A stretch of DNA of 64,000 nucleotides from Isoetes taiwanensis. Taxonomy: Eukaryota; Streptophyta; Lycopodiopsida; Isoetales; Isoetaceae. The stretch spans positions 13,406,283-13,470,282 of the forward strand of contig JAJEKV010000032.1 of the NCBI GenBank assembly GCA_021234155.1, written 5' to 3'. Below, in pieces: positions 44,600 through 55,800 of this stretch (position 1 is its first letter; each line of letters begins with the position of its first letter). The notes under the pieces were generated by a model. That model was not told where the DNA came from, made no database searches, and saw only the letters and a program-made list of their open reading frames with translations. A program made the position numbers and the translations under genes.

Positions 44600-46130
44600 T
44601 CCTCTGGCTCCGTGAAGCCCTTTCTGAAACCCTAATCTCATATTCACAATGGTTTGCATGTCTTTCCCTTTTTTTTTTAATTTTTTGAATTTTTTTTTCA
44701 TAAGGAGGGTTTTTATTGTAAGCCCTTAGATGTTGTCTTTTTTAAGAGGGCTTTTGTTGTAAACCCTTTGATCTTCACCATTAAGGATGGCCAAAAAAAA
44801 CAAGGTGCTGCGCACGGAGGGTTGCTCTCCGTGACCCGAGAGTGAAATGGCTTAAATCACACTTCAAAGTCATGTTTTCGAGCATATACTGACATATACT
44901 TGGAATATGCCACAAACCCACATGGATGAGGGTTTTCCTTCCTTCCCTTAGGGATAGAGTATATCTCTCAATTTTGAAGACGATCTTGAATATGTGGGAT
45001 TTGAACCAAACATATGGCAAAGAAATCGTAATCACGTTGCTTGCCTAGTAGTAACAATTTACTTCTTATATTCTATGATATAACAATAACCTTAGCTACA
45101 AGGCTTTTCATGCAATGTGATTTGTTTGAAGAAGAGTTAAACAACACACGCAATTCAAAATCATCTACTTGTACTAAACCATTAATTGTTGCAGGTTGGC
45201 TAGTTTGAAAGGCTGATTTGCTTCAAAACGCACTCCAACTCTTTATAGTTGCATTCATTATGTTTTATGGCCCTCCCTTTCACTAGCTGGAAATCTATCC
45301 ATTCATACTGTGTATCTTTATCATCTGCTCAACACATGTGAGCCAATGCTCCACACTTCTCGCAAATCACAAATGCTTGCTACCTTCAGGGGATTTATTT
45401 ATTTTGAATACTTCTACGATTGTTTTATACAATACCTATACATAACCATAGAAATCTCAAGTTAGAAATATACGTCCTTACAATTGGGCCACTTTATACA
45501 GCGCTGATCATATGGCCAATGCAAGAGAGCTCTTCACGCATATGGCTAGTCCAAAGAGAGCTCTTCACAGAGTACCAGCCCATCCCAGTATTAGAGAAAG
45601 AAAAATGAAGATTGGCAAAGGCCTACTTAAAATTGATGGAGATGTATATATCTGAACTGGAAGTTAATCTCCTTTCTGTGTCCAAATTGGATGATATCAA
45701 AATTTCAAGTAACCTTTTGGAAATGGAAAATGTGTAGTGAAAAATCTTAGGCATAGAGTAAAAGGGAAGGAGATCTTTGTCAACTTGACTTCGGCTTTCC
45801 AAAATGTGTAGTGAAAATCTTAGGCACAGAGTAAAATGGCCTCCAAACATTCACACAGAACACAAAGTTGTAGAAGAATCCATGACATATTTTGTGTGCT
45901 CTATGATTGGTGAAAACACATTAAGTACCATGCCTTTACAGCATGCCTTTACATATCAAAGGAATTTTCCAGATAGTTTTGTAAAGGCATCGAATTTTCT
46001 AAAAGGGTACACGAAGCAATATTGTCTTGTCTTATTGCCAGAGACATACTCAAGGGCTTGTGGTACTTAGGGGCACACTGAGAATCTGCATCTTTGATTC
46101 CCTGAGAATCTGCAAATAGGTCCACCTGCT
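44600..46130. other. No supported gene
   Basis: AT-rich DNA with T-rich runs near 44670-44700 and small duplications (TTACAGCATGCC near 45940). Short frames are not recognisable. Confidence 0.5.
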
Positions 46131-46138
46131 TAGACGTT

Positions 46139-49100
46139 TCAGGGAATTCCCCACACAATAACGGACACTTTTGATTCTGGTAAAGACATCACAACTGGAA
46201 TTCCTAGATCGGAAGTCTCTCTAATAGATGGATTCAGTGGGACCTAGCATTAAAACAATCAGTAATATCCCAAAAAAAATTATATTAGTCTACATGTCAT
46301 TGCATGATACATTATCAAATAAGAAAATATGCAGCGAAAATGCAAGTACAAGCTTATCGTCATGTGTCATCCATGAAAGGTATCAAATGAAATTTGCAGT
46401 CCTAAAATACGTGCCTACAATGCAACCACCAGCCTATTGTTCATCTGTTGTTCGACATGTGTACTGCTTGTGGATGCTAGATAAAACAATGACTACCCAG
46501 AAGTATAAAAGACTACTCTTTTTACAATTTGCAAAATGCGTCGCCTATATTTCAGAAGTTCAAAATGCAGATAGCAGTAAGACAGTAGTTTACTTCCCAA
46601 GAAAATCAATGCCCAACTTTGTTGCAGTTTCTTGCGCCCCTCCATGCCCAAATATATGTGCCATCTCTCCACATTTTGGGCATCTAAAGTAGCTCATGTT
46701 CTCGACTATGGCCAAAATCTGTGAACATTGATAATTACCAGTGCAAATTGGCCTTCATTCAAGCAATATGAACACAACACTAGCTTACCGGCACATCCAC
46801 CTTTTGAAACATGTGCGTACCCCTGCGAGCATCCAATAAAGCAAGGTCTTGGGGTGTTGACACAATTACAGCACCTAGCATAGAAGTCATAATAGGCTGC
46901 ACTGAAATCATCAACAGCCTCAATAATGAATCGCACACCATAAATACAATAATCCTACGTCAAGATAAATGCAATCAGAATAAATGTTGTATGCCGAGAT
47001 AGATATTATGGCCTAAAATAAACCAGTATATAAAAGGAGTAACGTTTCAGCTTTGTTCTAATTATATTACACACATAAATATGGGTGGTTTTGCAATGCC
47101 CAAGTTAATGCTAAACTTAAGGAATGGTAGATTTAAGGGTATGGGTTTAAGGCGAATATGTTCTCTCTGCAAAATAAAACGGGTCATATGATCTGTCATG
47201 GTAAACAAGGGTATAGAAACTGTTTTGCACGACTTCTTATTTAGTGACTACCTATAAAACACCTAAGAAATATGCAATGGTTGAAAGGGAAAAGGGATAC
47301 ATAGAACGGTAGCATTAAAAATGATGCTGCATTAGGATTAAGCATCATAGGGTGGACCTACATCCTCGTACACATAGGATGCAGAGAAAACGAGGCACGT
47401 TGTACAGATCGTCACGATTTCCAAATAAACAAAACAATATGTAACCTAGGAACATGGCACGTCTAACCTACAACCTGAACTACATAGTTGGTAGTCATTT
47501 TAAGAATCTGTTATCACAAGTAAATAATGCTCAATAAGATTTCCGAAAATAAAGATCATTTACAATTGAATCTTCTTTCCTGCAGGCCTTCCCCTCCTGT
47601 AGTCTGTTATTAACATAGATAAAGCTAGAAGCTTTATCAATCATATAATGAAATAATTTCCATGCAAGTGGACCTGCAGACTTGTATTCGTACTGTATAA
47701 TGGATCATATATTAGCTCCCATTATAGAAAATTATCTGCACAGAGAACTGGATTAATTCTCAGCTTAGACGAGAATCATAAGGACGAGCTAGTGTTTGTC
47801 GCCTTGGGACACCAATCTCACAAGTATTCACTTTGGCTGCAAAGCGCAGTGAACATAATGACTCGTGTGAGGATTTAGAATCAGGAGAAATGGTCACAAA
47901 CATCAGTGTCTTTGAATCGCCAGACATGGCTGAAAATGATGTTAACCCCAAGTTATAATGATTGTAGGAAAATAGATAAGAGAATGAAAACATACTTGAA
48001 GCAAGTACGTAAGTTTTGAATTTCGATAAGGTATGTACTGTTCTTTATTCGCAATGGCAGCAATTACATCACCCAAACTTGCTAAGCTCTTATTAATTGC
48101 CTGCATTCAGGAAATGCAAAACGCCTGGTTGAGAAAGAGCCGAGAAAATATAATCCGAAAATGACTAACACGTGGTCTCCTTCAATCGGTCACACTGTAG
48201 ATCCACTACGAGAAAGGCGCTCACTTCCCGCGGATCTATTAGGTTCATATTCCATGGACCTCTTGCTTTCAATTACCCTATTATAAAACCACAAACCATT
48301 TAGGTCACAACAAACTCCATGGCATGAAAGAATTATGAATTCCTACCTCGTTGACCCCAGAGATGCGCAATGTAAATACACAATGGCTTCGAGATGATTG
48401 TTCATTAATTGCCGTTTTCCCCACAGATCTATAAAACAAGCGAAACAATTGCTTTTGATGTATATTAAACTGCACCTTAAATGAAATTCATACCGCTCTG
48501 TAGCAGCACGTTACAGCTTGATGAAGAGACCTCATCGATTGCTTACATCAACCAAGGTTAGGTCTGTAACACTGGTGTTGCCATTCTGGTCATGCTTAAC
48601 TTGATGTTGTTTAACTGGTGTTCCGCTTTCACTATTAGAGTTGCGTCCCGGTGCCAGGAGGTGCCTTATTTGCTCATTGTAAATCTCCAACATAGATGCC
48701 TGCATATACGATTCCAACAAAATATTGGATACATGTCGAATTTATAATCTAACTTTTTATATCCAAACCTGCATTCTGAAGTTCCATCCACGAGAGGTGA
48801 ACTCACGGCTAGACTTGAAAATTTGTTCCAAAGATCTCGGAATCACCCCTCGTTCCTCCCGTATGTCGGGATCACCTAACATGGTATGTGTTTTACCGAA
48901 CTGTTTGGCCATATGCAAAAATGCGGACACGCAAACCATCCAATCATGACTATGCTCGACGGTAGTCTCCTCCTACACAAAACAAGAATGATACCTTGTA
49001 TCCATCAAGGGCGCTCGAGCGAGTGAGAAATCTCTGTAAAGATTGATTCTTGTCCAGCCTCCGGACCAAATACCTTGTCAAACGAGAACAAGTGTTTCTG

Positions 49101-51110
49101 ACCTATCAAATCAAACAATCAACCCCAGTTAATGATGAAGACTTCATAATATAGTTGCTTAAGACAAAACACATACCTTGTGCGGGGAAGAACCTCGGAC
49201 CGGCCAAGCGAGTTGTTGAAGTAGGATATTGAATCACCTTGCTATCACTTCAGATTCCTCATCTTTCGGCGGCAGGAGAGGACGACTTTCGACAAAAAGA
49301 CTACGATATTGCCTTTTAGTTCCTGCACAATAGGTTTAAGAAGGGCTTATCACTTGCACAGGGTAAACAAGCCATGCGAAACAAATCCTGCGTCCTTCAG
49401 AGAAGGCAAACAAACTAATAGCTTGACAATGATAATAAGCACCTGGATTGTATTATGTAGCTTCTTCCTAATGAGGTCTCCTTCGCGTATTCTAGTATCA
49501 GCTTCAGCAAGGCGTTTTGTTAGCTCTTCAATTTTCAACTTCTATTCTACCCCTTCGGACCTTTCCATCAACATTGTAGTTTCCATAATCTGCAAAAGTA
49601 AACTATAGATCAATTTATCATTCCATGTCATCAAATGTCAGACAAAAGAGTTGACCTTTATTTTGTGAGTCGCAATATCAAGCTCCTGCTTGAGAGCTTT
49701 AACGTTTTCACTCTGAGATGTATAGCATTGCTGCAAGTCCAAAGGCATTACAACTTCAGAGTTAATGCACTGCAAGAATCAGATACATAGAGAACCAGAA
49801 GATATCAGATTTTTAGAGGAAATGTGTAGCATTACTGCAAGTTCAAAGGCATTACAACTTCAAAGTTAATGCCTTACTGCATATATGCACAAAACATATA
49901 GAACCAGGTGAGTTTTGCAAAGAAAATCCCCACCCAAACATCTCTTTACTGATAAAATAAATATTAAGCTATGCCACTGCTTCGTCCCCTCAGATGATGT
50001 CATAGTACAATACGAACCTGAAAGCCTCAGCCGCTGAGAGATTGAGATTTGAGCAGCACCAGTACCAGGAGACATGTCAACGACCATCACGTCAAGCTTC
50101 CCCATTCCCACTCGATTGCACTTATCACCTACAAATCGACTTTTCAAATTTCGTGTGCTTATACATCAACCAAATCCACCGAAGTCCAGCATTTGACATG
50201 CAAGAGTAATATTGAACTCTGCAATTGACTCTCTCACATGTTCTGACCTATCTTCTACAATCTGAAAATTATCATAGATTTACCAGTTGCATATAAGAGT
50301 ACATCTATTTTATGTGCTAATATTGCCTTACAAATTACCATAAAGAAGTAACATGAAAATCCTGATGTCTTTCTTAGTTTTTTGATATAAATGCATACTT
50401 CTAATTTGTTCTTTTTCCATTCATTACAGATTTTGGAGTAATTTCAGAAACTTGTAAGCAGCCCATTCTGCAATGCAATTTAAAAATTCCTATACACAGA
50501 CTAAGATAAAACCGGTAATCAGAGTACAAACATACCATAGGTTCTCTCCAAACAACTGGAGAATCTTTGTCGACCAGAAAGCCCATGGACATACAACGAA
50601 CTCCATAATTCTCCAAGGGTATCATTCTTGACTCTGCAGTTTGAAGGATATATATAATCTTCTTTTCCATAATAATAAAAATAGCATATATGTACGAAAT
50701 CATTGAATGGACCATTTCAAGTCAAACAGCACTTGAATCCACAGTAGGCTGGCCATTAAGTTTCATTAGTGTTGGGACTGAAGGACCATATACGTCTGCA
50801 TCTAAAATTCCCACTCTAAGGCCACAATGCATAGCCATTGCAACCGCCAAATTCTTTGTTGTAAGCAACAAAAATGTCGATAAAGAAAGGTTATCCTAGG
50901 CATCTTTTACGCACCCTAATTTAGAATTCGATATTTTTTTAAATTTGTGCAGGTACAACCCAAATTTTTCAAGTTTCTTGGTTCAAAAATTGATGCCTTC
51001 ACACGAGAAGAGTTCTTGTAGAGACGACCAACAAATAAACTCATACCGCATGTCTTTGGACTTTCCGACTCCACCCTTGCCGGATGCTAAAGCAATTATA
51101 TGATCAACCC
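46139..51110 (-). pseudogene. NUBPL/INDH-type Fe-S assembly P-loop ATPase, decayed, intron-containing
   Basis: INDH/NUBPL proteins deliver Fe-S clusters to mitochondrial complex I. Minus-strand exons can be traced: 51110-51047 (VDHIIALASGKGGVGKS, deviant Walker A at 51081-51058), 50853-50733 (NLAVAMAMHCGLRVGILDAD), 50633-50536 ([20 protein letters not shown]), 50128-50018 (KLDVMVVDMSPGTGAAQISI), 46874-46789 ([20 protein letters not shown]), 46718-46594 (CPKC motif, AHIFGHGGAQETATKLGIDF) and 46243-46139 (PLNPSIRETSD..., TGA). Most junctions are GT-AG and phase-compatible, including [19 protein letters not shown]. Defects: the residues after GKS are wrong, a deletion shifts frame before KLDVM, DMPPGTG is DMSPGTG, and one donor has lost a base. 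The N-terminus is not found. The 3.1-kb intron (46875-50017) contains the kinesin pseudogene. Confidence 0.82.
47760..49730 (-). pseudogene. Kinesin-14 (ATK1-type) motor domain, decayed, intron-containing
   Basis: This is the C-terminal motor of a minus-end-directed kinesin. Exons: 49730-49656 (coiled coil), 49589-49443 (EELTKRLAEADTRIREGDLI, KKLHNTIQ), 49322-49177 (neck and start of motor, ELKGNI), 49102-48995, about 48930-48769 (P-loop exon, THTMLGDP), 48698-48547 ([18 protein letters not shown]), about 48540-48496, 48428-48347 ([15 protein letters not shown]), about 48283-48170 (AGSERLSRSG), 48100-47996 ([20 protein letters not shown]) and 47936-47760 ([13 protein letters not shown]..., stop). 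A TAG at 49542-49544 and several one- or two-base shifts, including in the GQTGSGKT loop, disable it. Because introns remain, it is a duplicated, not a processed, pseudogene. The whole copy lies inside an intron of the NUBPL-like pseudogene. Confidence 0.9.
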
Positions 51111-51464
51111 TTAAAGCTCGGGCGTTAAAGGGGCCTTCACCTTCCGGGTACATTAGCATAAAAGCAAGGCTTACGCCAACGACACCACGTTATCGCATCA
51201 CCGTAAAAGAAGGCCACGATCATAAAACCATGACAATTTAGGGTACGCCATCTCCGGCTCATCATCCTGCCGATGCTCTACTAAACTAACGACTCCAAAT
51301 GTTCACCTCAAGGCTAGCTCCTAGACAAGCAAATGTATTTAGAACTGTGCCCATTCATAGCTGCATGCAGAGTCGGCAGAATCAAACTTCCGGTTAGCCG
51401 GTATGCGGCAACCGCTGGCAAATGGGGATGACCTAACATTTACAGATTTACGGGGTTTTAGCGG
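51111..51464. other. No gene seen upstream of the NUBPL-like copy
   Basis: The missing N-terminal exons of the NUBPL-like copy are not recognisable here. The short frames around the palindrome arise from its symmetry. Confidence 0.5.
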
Positions 51465-51514
51465 TTTTGGCATATTCATGGTATATGCTAGCATATACCA
51501 TGAATATGCCAAAA
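51465..51514. repeat. Perfect 50-bp palindrome
   Basis: The 25-bp left arm (TTTTGGCATATTCATGGTAT and TATGCT) is followed without spacer by its exact reverse complement, centred on GCTAGC. A second, imperfect palindrome (GGATTGCCCCCCTAGGGGCA) follows at about 51529-51553. Confidence 0.95.
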
Positions 51515-51677
51515 ACCCATATAAACAAGGGATTGCCCCCCTAGGGGCAACCCAAAAACACACAAGTTGTATGCAAATACTTGGCGCACTCTAGATGTAC
51601 CAATTAGTACACCTTATGTAATACGACCACCAAATCATATAAAAACCATAGGAAAAAACGTACAAAAATACAAAAGA

Positions 51678-51812
51678 AACCCCCTGTTATTATGCTACAT
51701 ATTCAAACATATTCATATGCACTGCCACATCAACACAATTAATGAGATCCGTTGGATCTTCATATAATTTTAGATCTACGATTGAATATATGTAGCAAAA
51801 TAACAGGGGGTT
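51678..51812. mobile_element. 135-bp inverted-repeat element
   Basis: AACCCCCTGTTAT at 51678-51690 is perfectly inverted at 51800-51812, and the arms extend with mismatches through GCTACATAT. No target duplication is obvious. The paralogue at about 5935-6056 retains only the right end. It has no coding capacity. Confidence 0.65.
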
Positions 51813-52092
51813 CCAGGGAGATTTTATATGGATGTAAAAATAACAATTCCTGAAACCATAGGCCATATATTCCTAAAACAATTGAATGGGTTGTTATAAA
51901 AAAAAAAACATAGATTCAAGATAAAAAAATAATTATATTAACTCATAACATTGGTTAAAGTAGTCTTATTAGAGAGGTTCAAGCCCCCGTATTTCATATT
52001 CTAAAATCTTAAGCAAAGCACAGCCGCCCCATAAAGCATCCCACAAGAAAAGTAAAAATCATGGTCGTGCGTCGCCACTGTATTTGTGAATT
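51700..52092. repeat. Dispersed 1.5-kb repeat, left part, interrupted copy
   Basis: It matches 5945-6357 up to the Ty3/gypsy insertion point. The last five bases, GAATT, are the left target duplication with one mismatch to the right-hand GCATT. Confidence 0.88.
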
Positions 52093-52796
52093 TGTTACGG
52101 CTCAATGCCGGCTCGGGGGAGCGGCTCAGACATAACACACTTTTATGTTGGTTAATTTTAAACGTATAAGAATATTTAATAAAGGTTGCTAATAAACAAT
52201 GCATCATAATGGGTGTTAAAAGGTCGAAACCATTAGAAAGGGTTGAAGGGGGGGGGGGGGGCGAACCATTAAAAATAAAGGTGAGTCTTCTAAATTAAAA
52301 AGGACGGCTGATATCGGGTAATCGATTCATCATCAAAATAAGGGGCCTTTGTATCAGACGACCGGATCCACGCTGAACCCGGCGAATACAGGCCGAACCA
52401 ACCTGGAAAGGGGCCGATTCTATAAAAATCCCAGCCGAATCATTATTATCTGTCTCTATCCACCTTTATCCTAGCTATTCGCGATCAAGAAAAGGGTGTG
52501 CCTTAGAAAGGCTGATTTCCGTCTATAAAAGAAAGCACTGTTCTGATTGAAAGGACACAGTCCCCGCCTGATCTATTCCTTCCTGACTAATCTGAAAGCC
52601 TTGCACCTTTGGTTATTACCAGCTCTAGTCTCAGCTTAGTTTAATTGTTGAACTCTTGTGTGGTATTGGAATGATCAAGGAAACGATTTCTTGATAAGTC
52701 TAAGCCCGGTTGGGTGGATAAATCCTCCTAAAGACTGGAGTATTGATTTACTTTAGATTTAGTCATTTACATTGATAGTTTTTCTTTATTGTATCA
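52093..52796 (+). repeat. 5' LTR of the Ty3/gypsy element
   Basis: It starts TGTTACGGC and ends GTATCA. A TATA box (TATAAAAG, 52524-52531) probably drives transcription. A run of 14 or so G lies near 52248-52262 and is absent from the 3' LTR. Confidence 0.93.
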
Positions 52797-52799
52797 ATT

Positions 52800-52812
52800 T
52801 GATATCAGAGCC
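52800..52812 (+). other. Primer-binding site, initiator tRNA-Met type
   Basis: TGATATCAGAGCC differs by one base from the usual TGGTATCAGAGCC and lies three bases after the LTR. Confidence 0.85.
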
Positions 52813-52835
52813 TGCCCGCTCTTGCACCTGTGACG

Positions 52836-55800
52836 ATGGCTCATCGTTACAATATCTCTGAAGAGCAATACCAGCAGGCATTAAGAACTGCTGATTTTAT
52901 TGCTACTCAGATAGCACTGCCACAGCCTACATCCCCAGAAGATTATCAGTACAAATTAGAGCAGATCGCTCTACTTTATGGTTTCCTACCCAGTAACGCT
53001 CAGCCACCTCCATTACCCAAAGATCCTCCACCTGCTCATCCACCACCACTTGAAAATCCACCACCAGTTAATGCCAACCTAGAGCCTCTGATTGCAATGG
53101 AAACTGATACTCCAACTAAAAAGGATAAGGCTCCTAAATGGTTGGAAAAAGTTGATCTGCCATACTTCACTGGCGGAGTAGCTGTTAAGCCAATGCAGGT
53201 AATAAGTTTCCTGGGGATTTGGGAAAAGTTCTTTGAGAGAGTGAATGCGACGAAACAAGAGAAATTGCAAGCCATGGACACCTACTTAGATGAACAAGCT
53301 CAAGTTTGGTGGCAAGGTCGCGGATTGATGTAGCCTGAAGTTAACTCATAGACATCTTTTCGTAGTGCATTCGAAGCCCATTACTTGCCTGCAAACTATT
53401 ACAGGATATTGCAAAAAGAATGGGACCTTCTTAAACAGGATGATGGAGAAACAGTGTCCAAATATTACATGAAATTTAGCCATCTGGGTTCACAAGTTAG
53501 AAACCTGAGTGAACACGAACTTCTAAGAAAGTTTGTGAATGGGTTAAGAGAGGAAATATTTGCGGAGCTAGATCTCATTGAACCAGTCAACATGGAAGAT
53601 GCAATTAAGAAAGCAGGAGCTGCAGAATGAAAATTAAACCCCAAGACTCGTAAGTTAGTTATATGGGAAGGAGCGCCCTCTCGTGAACAGAAAAGACCGA
53701 AGCGAGAAAATTTTGAAAATAGAAGAGATAAGAAAAATAAAAGGGGTCGTGAAGAGCGTAAGACCAGGTTCAATGGGAGGAATGGAAAACGCTCTAATAA
53801 TGGACAGAGGGCTAAACAGGAACAGAGTAAAGGGCCAAAGACTGGGTGTTATAATTGTGGAGGTCTGCATTACCAATCCAACTGCCCAAAGAATACAGCT
53901 TCGATAGATAAGAACGCTAAGAAGGTACAGTTCAAAGAGCCGCCGCCTAAGGAAAGGCAAGTTGCTCAATCGCACAATGTAGAAGAAAGACCAGAAACTT
54001 CCAGGGAAGGTGAAGAAAGGAATAAGGGAAAGCTTGCAGCTATTGAACAAGAAAAAGGGAGACTGCAAATTGCATATCTGAAGAATTTGTCGGGAGCTGA
54101 TACAGGACTGCCAGAAACATGGTTGTTTAAAATGAAAGGTTCAGTAAAAGGTCAGGATGTGATTGTGTTGCTTGACGATGGTTCAACACATGACTTTATC
54201 TCGCAGGACTTGGTGCATAAATTAGGATTACCTATTTGTGATTTGCAAACGAAAATCACAGTTGTGCAGGGTTTGAAGGGTCCTAGGAACCAATGTGATA
54301 AATATGTGGTAGCTCCTATCCAAATAGGGCAGTATTCAGAGGAAAGAGTTTTGATTATAGCTCCTCTAGGATCTATGGATGTGATATTAGGAATTGGATG
54401 GCGAGAACAGTTTGATGCCCGACCTAATTATCATGAAAAGACAGTGACTATAACTGTTGAAGGGCAACCTTTGAAGCTGCGTACAGATTTCACGTCTTAA
54501 GCTGAGCCCCTATTGACATACTCTGAAGCTGAGAAGTTAATACAGAGTGAAGCTAAATCGTACTTTATTTACTTGAGAAACTCTGATCCGCCATCACAGG
54601 TGCCTCTTGAGTTGTACAGTTTTCTGAGACAATTTGACGATCTCTTCAAAGATGAGGAAACTTTAGACTTACCTCCTCATCGTCTTGAGGATCATGCAAT
54701 ATAGTTGCAAGAAAACGCTAAACCTCCAAACAGGGCACCTTATCGAGTCAGTCATTTCGAAAAATTAGAGCTTGAGAAACAGATAACAGAGATGCTAGAT
54801 CGACAGCTAATACGGCCAAGCTGTTCACCTTTTGGTGCACCAGTTAGTTTAATCAAAAAGAAAGATAAGGGATATCGAATGTGTGTGGATTATAGAGCTC
54901 TTAACAAGCTGACCGTTGAGGACAAATTTCCAATACCTAGAGCTAACGATCTATTTGATGAATTGCGAGGTGCCTGCATCTTTAGGAAAATTGACTTGAA
55001 ATCAGGATATCACCAAATCCGAATCAAGGAAGAAGACATTGGTAAGACAGCATTCAAAACAACTTTTGAACATTATGAGTTTCGTGTAATGCCTTTTGGT
55101 CTGACCAATGCTCCGGCAACCTTTTGCCGTCTTATGGAAAGAGTTCTGGCACCCGTACTAGGGAAAAGTGTTGTAGTGTTCTTTGACGATATACTTATAT
55201 ATAGTAGAACTATTGAGGTGCACAAGCAACACCTTCAATAGGTTTTTGACCTTCTGAGGCAAAATAAGCTGTTTGTTAATGAGTCCAAAAGCAGGTTCTT
55301 TATGCAAGAAGTTGGATACTTAGGCCATATTATATCCAAAGAAGGCATACGGATGGATCCCGAAAAGATTAGGGTTATCATTGATTGGCCTAGGCCTAAA
55401 AACCTCAAGGACTTACGTTCTTTTGTACAGTTATGCAGTTACTATCGAAGATTTGTGAAGGATTTTGCAAAAGTGACGCTTCCTCTTAGTAGGTATTTGA
55501 AGAAAGATACACCCTTTGTCTGGAATCCGGAAGCCGAGGAAGCTTTCCGAATTCTGAAAGAAAGCATGGCAACTGAACCGGTACTAGTGCTGCCTGACTG
55601 CACTAGGCCTTTTACAGTCTGTTCCGACGCCAGTGGAAATGCTATTGGTGAAGTACTTATGCAAGATGGACATCCATTAGCCTATGTCAGCCGAATGCTC
55701 TAACCCTTGGAGCAAAAATATAGTACCTATGAAAAGGAATTGATTGCCCTAGTTCATGCACTCAAGAAGTGGAGGCATTATCTTATGGGATCCAAGTTTG

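Noticed and set aside
48208-48218. CACTACGAGAA, resembling a CACTA transposon end
   Set aside because: It is antisense coding sequence of the kinesin exon (SRSG motif); no subterminal repeats or duplication accompany it.
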